Assembly: GCA_002311345.1 (NCBI GenBank)
Contig: DCAA01000026.1
Location: 318,685-328,366 of the forward strand
Source: Planctomycetes bacterium UBA1146
GTDB lineage: Bacteria > Planctomycetota > UBA8108 > UBA1146
Length of the DNA stretch: 9,682 nt
Reading direction: 5' to 3'
The position numbers and the translations under genes are program-made. The notes beneath the pieces were generated by a model. It saw only the letters and a list, made by a program, of their open reading frames with translations, did no database searches and had not been told where the DNA came from. Shown here one piece after another: positions 6,882 to 9,682 of the stretch (its first letter is position 1; each line of letters starts with the position of its first letter).

Positions 6882-8051
6882 ATGATCCGAATCCCCGTCC
6901 ATCTGACCTTCGGTGTGCTGTCCGTACTCACATTGCTGATCCTCGGCGGTTGTAGTTCCAGCCCCGATAGAACTGCGGCTCCAGCACCGAGCTATGCCAG
7001 GACCCCCATCCAGGCGCAACCGTTGCAACTGTCGGCAGGAGTTGCCCCCGCCATCGCTCGTGGCGACGCTGGAAATTCTGCGCCGGTAGAGGAAGCGACC
7101 CCGGCTCCGGCCGTTGCTAAGGACATCGAACAGGAGGCACCGGTAGAGGTTGCCGGTATCGCAACTGAGGAAGAACCGATCGTCGCCGAAGAACCGACCA
7201 TCGCTGAGGAGCCGGTCGTCGCTGAGCAACTGGAGATCGCCGAACAGCCTGTCGCAAGCGAAGAACCGATCATCAACGTGGTGATCGACATCGAACCCAC
7301 ACCCGATCAGATCATCGAGACCAGTTCCCATGAGGATTCACACATCAACGAGAGTCTCGACCCAGCTTTCGTCAACACACTCATCCTGATGACGGGCCCG
7401 GGGAAGTTGACCATCGAACACGCCCCAGGCGCCGAGAACATCACCTTTTCCGCCGATGTGACCGTTGGCGGGAAGCCGCTCGGTCGAGCACCGACTCTCT
7501 CTTCGGGAGCGCGTATCGCCATCGATCGCACGGCTCCAGGAAGACCCAGGATTCGCGTTGTCGATCCCAAACTGGACAACGCAGAGGACTACGAGGTCGA
7601 CTTCACGGTCCGGATCCCCCAGATGAATAATGATCGCTTCGCTCTCGACATCCAGGATAGCAAGGGCGACATCTACATCTCAGGATTCACGGGAGAACTG
7701 TCGATCACAAGTCTCCGCGGTGCCATCGAGATCCATGACAGTAGCGGAAGCCTGGTGATATCCAGCGGCAGAGGCCCCTGCGAGGTGCGTGGTTTCGTGG
7801 GACCGGTGAAGATTCGTGATGGGGGCGGAAACTGCTCCATCAGCGAGATCACCGGTGATGTCCAGATCTGGGGACGCGATGGCTCTCTCGATGTGCGTTA
7901 CATCTCCGGCGTTGTGACCGTTATCGACGCTCGCCAAGGAGTGACCGCCCAGAGCATCGAAGGCAACCTGAACCTGTACGGTGTTCCTCTTGCCCGGAGC
8001 GTCATCGAGGGTGTCTCCGGATCGGTGGTCTCGAAGACTGGCGCCCCCTAA
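6882..8051 (+). CDS. Lipoprotein with EEP-repeat linker and DUF4097-type beta-solenoid
   Basis: A 389-aa secreted lipoprotein. Residues 1-24 form a lipoprotein signal: Arg3, a hydrophobic core and lipobox LGGC with lipidated Cys24; Ser25 at +2 suggests outer-membrane delivery if Lol rules apply. Residues ~25-140 are a low-complexity Ala/Pro/Glu linker that includes six 6-residue units of the E-E-P-x-h-A type (97-131). From ~160 the protein is beta-rich; residues 255-362 are six 18-residue repeats (hydrophobic at positions 1, 3, 10 and 12, Gly usually at 8 and 17), with a looser seventh to ~380. This is the pattern of DUF4097/DUF4098-type adhesin-like beta-strand repeats, predicted to form a right-handed beta helix; function unknown. 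ATG is set by GAGGAG at 6868-6873, spacer 8 nt. It is divergent from moxR and may be co-transcribed with eboE. The signal and repeats are seen directly; envelope or surface location is inferred. Confidence 0.85.
   Translation: MIRIPVHLTFGVLSVLTLLILGGCSSSPDRTAAPAPSYARTPIQAQPLQLSAGVAPAIARGDAGNSAPVEEATPAPAVAKDIEQEAPVEVAGIATEEEPIVAEEPTIAEEPVVAEQLEIAEQPVASEEPIINVVIDIEPTPDQIIETSSHEDSHINESLDPAFVNTLILMTGPGKLTIEHAPGAENITFSADVTVGGKPLGRAPTLSSGARIAIDRTAPGRPRIRVVDPKLDNAEDYEVDFTVRIPQMNNDRFALDIQDSKGDIYISGFTGELSITSLRGAIEIHDSSGSLVISSGRGPCEVRGFVGPVKIRDGGGNCSISEITGDVQIWGRDGSLDVRYISGVVTVIDARQGVTAQSIEGNLNLYGVPLARSVIEGVSGSVVSKTGAP
7170..7277 (+). repeat. 18-bp tandem repeat (six imperfect units) coding an EEPxhA linker
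   Basis: Six consecutive 18-bp units start at 7170, 7188, 7206, 7224, 7242 and 7260. The best-conserved form is GAAGAACCGATCGTCGCC; units 2, 3 and 6 are close variants and units 4 and 5 have drifted. All stay in frame in the lipoprotein gene, giving Glu-Glu-Pro-x-hydrophobic-Ala. The repeat can change length without breaking the frame. Confidence 0.85.
7644..7967 (+). repeat. Six 18-residue (54-bp period) beta-solenoid repeats in the lipoprotein
   Basis: Repeats begin at protein residues 255, 273, 291, 309, 327 and 345, each exactly 18 residues with no insertions. Example unit: VKIRDGGGNCSISEITGD. Each unit looks like two 9-residue halves of the form h-x-h-x-x-x-x-G-x. Conservation is at protein pattern level; the DNA units are strongly diverged, so this is an old structural repeat and not a recent duplication. 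Confidence 0.8.
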
Positions 8052-8101
8052 ACCTCGTGTTCATCACCCAAGGGCAACAACGCCATCCGCTAGGCTACGA
8101 A

Positions 8102-9274
8102 ATGAATGCGCACCCGGCTTCGACGGTGCGCGATCTGCTCGCTGCCATCGACGAATACATCGTTCCCGTACGCGACCGGGTGTGTCCCGGCGAACCGTTC
8201 GCCATCGCGCCCCACATCGGCCAGAGCCTGGCGGCACAACTGTCGAGAAAGGGTGTTGCCGAGTCGTTCGGTGATCGCCTGCGTGATCTCGATCTGCACC
8301 TCTACACCGTCAACGCTTTTCCGCTCAGCGATTTTCACGCCAAGCGCGTCAAGGAGAAGGCCTACCTGCCCTCCTGGGCCCATGTCGCCCGTGCCACCAC
8401 CACCTGTCGCATCGCCGATGCACTGGTACGAATGGTGCCCGAGGTCAGGCGCTTGACCATCTCGACTCTCGGTGGCGGATACCGCCCAGCGGGCGACACC
8501 CAGGTACTGCATCGCAAGATGGCGACAGGTTATCTGAAGGTGGTCGCCCACCTGGCGCGCATCGAACAACAAACCGGCATCTTCATCGCCCTCAATGCAG
8601 AACCCGAACCCGACACCACCTTCGAGTGCGCCGAAGACGTGATCTCTTTCTGGAAAGAACACCTGCATCCGCAACTACCCGATCTGGCCCGGGAACTGCG
8701 CTGCCACCGCGCTCGCGCCGAGGGGTTGTTGCGTCGCCACTGGACGGTGAATCTTGATGCCTGTCACTCGGCGGTGTTGTATCGCTCGCCGGTGGAAGAC
8801 TGGCGCCGTCTCGATCGAGCCGGAATCCTCGTCGGCAAGGCCCACATCACCAGCGCCATCGCGTTGCCGAACCCGAGCCGTTCTCCGGCGGCCTTTCGGG
8901 AACTGCTGCAACACATCGAGCCTCGCTATTTGCACCAGAGTGCCCTACGGATGAAAGATGGAAACATCTTGCGCATCGACGACCTCGATCAGATCCGCAA
9001 ACAGGATCTCTCCGCCATCGCCGAGGTGCGCACCCACTTCCACGTACCGCTGTCGAGTAATCGCCACGGCAAACTGCACACCACCCGCGATGATGCCAAG
9101 GCACTGCTCACCGAAGCACTCCGGCGCAAGGAACAGATTCCGCACATCGCCGTCGAGACCTACACCTGGCCGGTGCTGATCCGCGGGATCAAAAAATCAG
9201 AGCAACGCCAGCACCTCATCGATGGCATCGCCGCCGAACTGCGCTGGGCCGGAAAAGCCGCATCCGCAAAGTGA
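8102..9274 (+). CDS. eboE: EboE-like metabolite traffic protein (sugar-phosphate-isomerase-like TIM barrel)
   Basis: A 390-aa protein from ATG 8102, recognised as EboE by an ordered series of motifs: YTVNAFPLSDFH (68-79), VKEKAYLPSW (83-92), LTISTLGGGYRP (118-129), ALNAEPEPD (163-171), NLDACHSAV (217-225), YLHQSALR (276-283), HFHVPL (312-317) and AVETYTWPV (350-358). The family is a xylose-isomerase-like TIM barrel; Glu167, Asp219, His222, His312/His314 and Glu352 are plausible metal or substrate ligands. In cyanobacteria the ebo cluster is tied to moving the scytonemin precursor to the periplasm; EboE's own reaction is not known. No eboA, B, C, D or F is visible here. Start choice: ATG 8102 has a weak AGG 7 nt before it and begins where similarity begins; an in-frame GTG at 8057 would add 15 unconvincing residues and has no Shine-Dalgarno. 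Arginine is mostly coded CGC, more so than in the upstream genes. Confidence 0.85.
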   Translation: MNAHPASTVRDLLAAIDEYIVPVRDRVCPGEPFAIAPHIGQSLAAQLSRKGVAESFGDRLRDLDLHLYTVNAFPLSDFHAKRVKEKAYLPSWAHVARATTTCRIADALVRMVPEVRRLTISTLGGGYRPAGDTQVLHRKMATGYLKVVAHLARIEQQTGIFIALNAEPEPDTTFECAEDVISFWKEHLHPQLPDLARELRCHRARAEGLLRRHWTVNLDACHSAVLYRSPVEDWRRLDRAGILVGKAHITSAIALPNPSRSPAAFRELLQHIEPRYLHQSALRMKDGNILRIDDLDQIRKQDLSAIAEVRTHFHVPLSSNRHGKLHTTRDDAKALLTEALRRKEQIPHIAVETYTWPVLIRGIKKSEQRQHLIDGIAAELRWAGKAASAK

Positions 9275-9296
9275 GCGAACTCCGCAAAAAAGATGA

Positions 9297-9682
9297 TCAG
9301 AGATCCTCGCCGCAACTCGTGAACGCCATGACGGCGAACATGGTCGCGGCGTGGCTGATGTAGTGCTTGCCGTCACGCTTGGGAGAACGGACAAACCAGC
9401 GTCCACTCTCGCGCTGGCTCTTGCGCAGCCACTCGAGACCTCGCGCTAGTTGCGGATGATCGGCGGGGACTCCCGCCTGGCGAAGAATGAAGATCGAAAA
9501 GGCGGTGGCGTACGCATCGCTGGGCATCTGCTCGGCCACATCTTCCGGCCGCTTCCATTGCCCCGCTCCCAGATCGACCAGGCGCCATCCTCCGTCCTTG
9601 CGCTGGGCGTTCAGCAGTTGGGCAGCCCAGCGCTTCTTGATCTTGGCAGCGAGCAGATCGTTCTGTTTCGCGGCTGCCCACA
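9297..9682 (-). CDS. Squalene-cyclase/prenyltransferase-repeat protein, C-terminal part (5' truncated)
   Basis: About 128 codons are visible on the minus strand, open to the window edge, ending in TGA (complement of 9297-9299). Two QW-type motifs of the squalene cyclase and prenyltransferase alpha-toroid are present: QRKDGGW and QRESGRW, in the context AAQLLNAQRKDGGWRL and GLEWLRKSQRESGRWFVR. Between them is PSDAYATAFSIFILRQAGVPADHP, and the end is HYISHAATMFAVMAFTSCG. This wording fits the large soluble or secreted alpha-toroid proteins common in Planctomycetota and Verrucomicrobiota better than a true hopene cyclase; the catalytic DxDD motif would lie upstream and cannot be checked. An apparent GTG start at 9539 is internal, since the homologous sequence continues upstream of it. 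It converges on eboE with 22 bp between stops. Confidence 0.75.
   Translation of the reverse strand, partial: WAAAKQNDLLAAKIKKRWAAQLLNAQRKDGGWRLVDLGAGQWKRPEDVAEQMPSDAYATAFSIFILRQAGVPADHPQLARGLEWLRKSQRESGRWFVRSPKRDGKHYISHAATMFAVMAFTSCGEDL

Noticed and set aside
7170..7277. 18-bp repeats considered as a CRISPR-like array
   Set aside because: The units are directly abutting with no spacers and are translated in frame in a lipoprotein.
8057..8101. Upstream GTG start for eboE adding 15 residues
   Set aside because: There is no Shine-Dalgarno before it and the extra residues do not look like the family; ATG 8102 fits better.
8090..8674. A 194-codon minus-strand open frame antisense to eboE
   Set aside because: The plus-strand frame carries all the EboE motifs, and the antisense product has no recognisable pattern.
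9263..9288. Direct repeat TCCGCAAA at 9263-9270 and 9281-9288
   Set aside because: Eight bases at the end of a gene with no other mobile-element or attachment-site sign is most likely chance.
9286..9305. Possible intrinsic terminator for the squalene-cyclase-repeat gene: T6 on the minus strand (complement of 9286-9291) after GATC-TCT-GATC
   Set aside because: The stem is only 4 bp with a 3-nt loop, too weak to call.

Overview
The window is ordinary bacterial chromosome at moderately high GC. It holds seven genes, two of them cut by the window edges, packed with short gaps. Three gene types suggest Planctomycetota, with Verrucomicrobiota or a related group as the alternative: a very large alpha-2-macroglobulin-like protein with a TPR tail, a moxR-DUF58-BatA cluster, and a squalene-cyclase-repeat protein of the soluble kind common in that phylum. 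This placement rests on family resemblance only. No rRNA, tRNA, insertion sequence, integrase, CRISPR array or phage gene was seen.

Layout. From the left edge to 2345 (+) runs the C-terminal ~780 codons of an alpha-2-macroglobulin-family protein. It converges on a minus-strand cluster, which in transcription order is moxR (6696-5686), DUF58 (5689-4790), a BatA-type vWA membrane protein (4793-2838) and ytoQ (2796-2356). The first three genes overlap by 4 nt each (ATGA junctions), so they are probably translationally coupled. ytoQ follows after a 41-bp gap with its own strong Shine-Dalgarno. A perfect 7-bp inverted repeat with a GAAA loop spans both stop codons where ytoQ meets the macroglobulin gene.

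Divergent from moxR, across a 185-bp intergenic region, lies a secreted lipoprotein gene (6882-8051). Its product has an 18-bp-repeat-encoded Glu/Pro linker and a very regular 18-residue DUF4097-type beta solenoid. About 50 bp downstream is an eboE-like TIM-barrel gene (8102-9274), with no other ebo gene visible. It converges on the 3' end of the squalene-cyclase-repeat gene (9682-9297, minus).

How the genes may work together. MoxR ATPases are known to act with vWA-domain proteins, and here one MoxR sits with two vWA partners: a soluble DUF58 protein and a membrane-anchored BatA-like protein. The flanking macroglobulin and lipoprotein act in the envelope in other bacteria, so an envelope maintenance or stress role for the neighbourhood is a reasonable inference, but nothing in the sequence proves a shared pathway. 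No clearly new multi-gene system was found. The most distinctive items are the repeat architecture of the lipoprotein, the orphan EboE, ytoQ at the end of the MoxR cluster, and the stop-codon-spanning hairpin.
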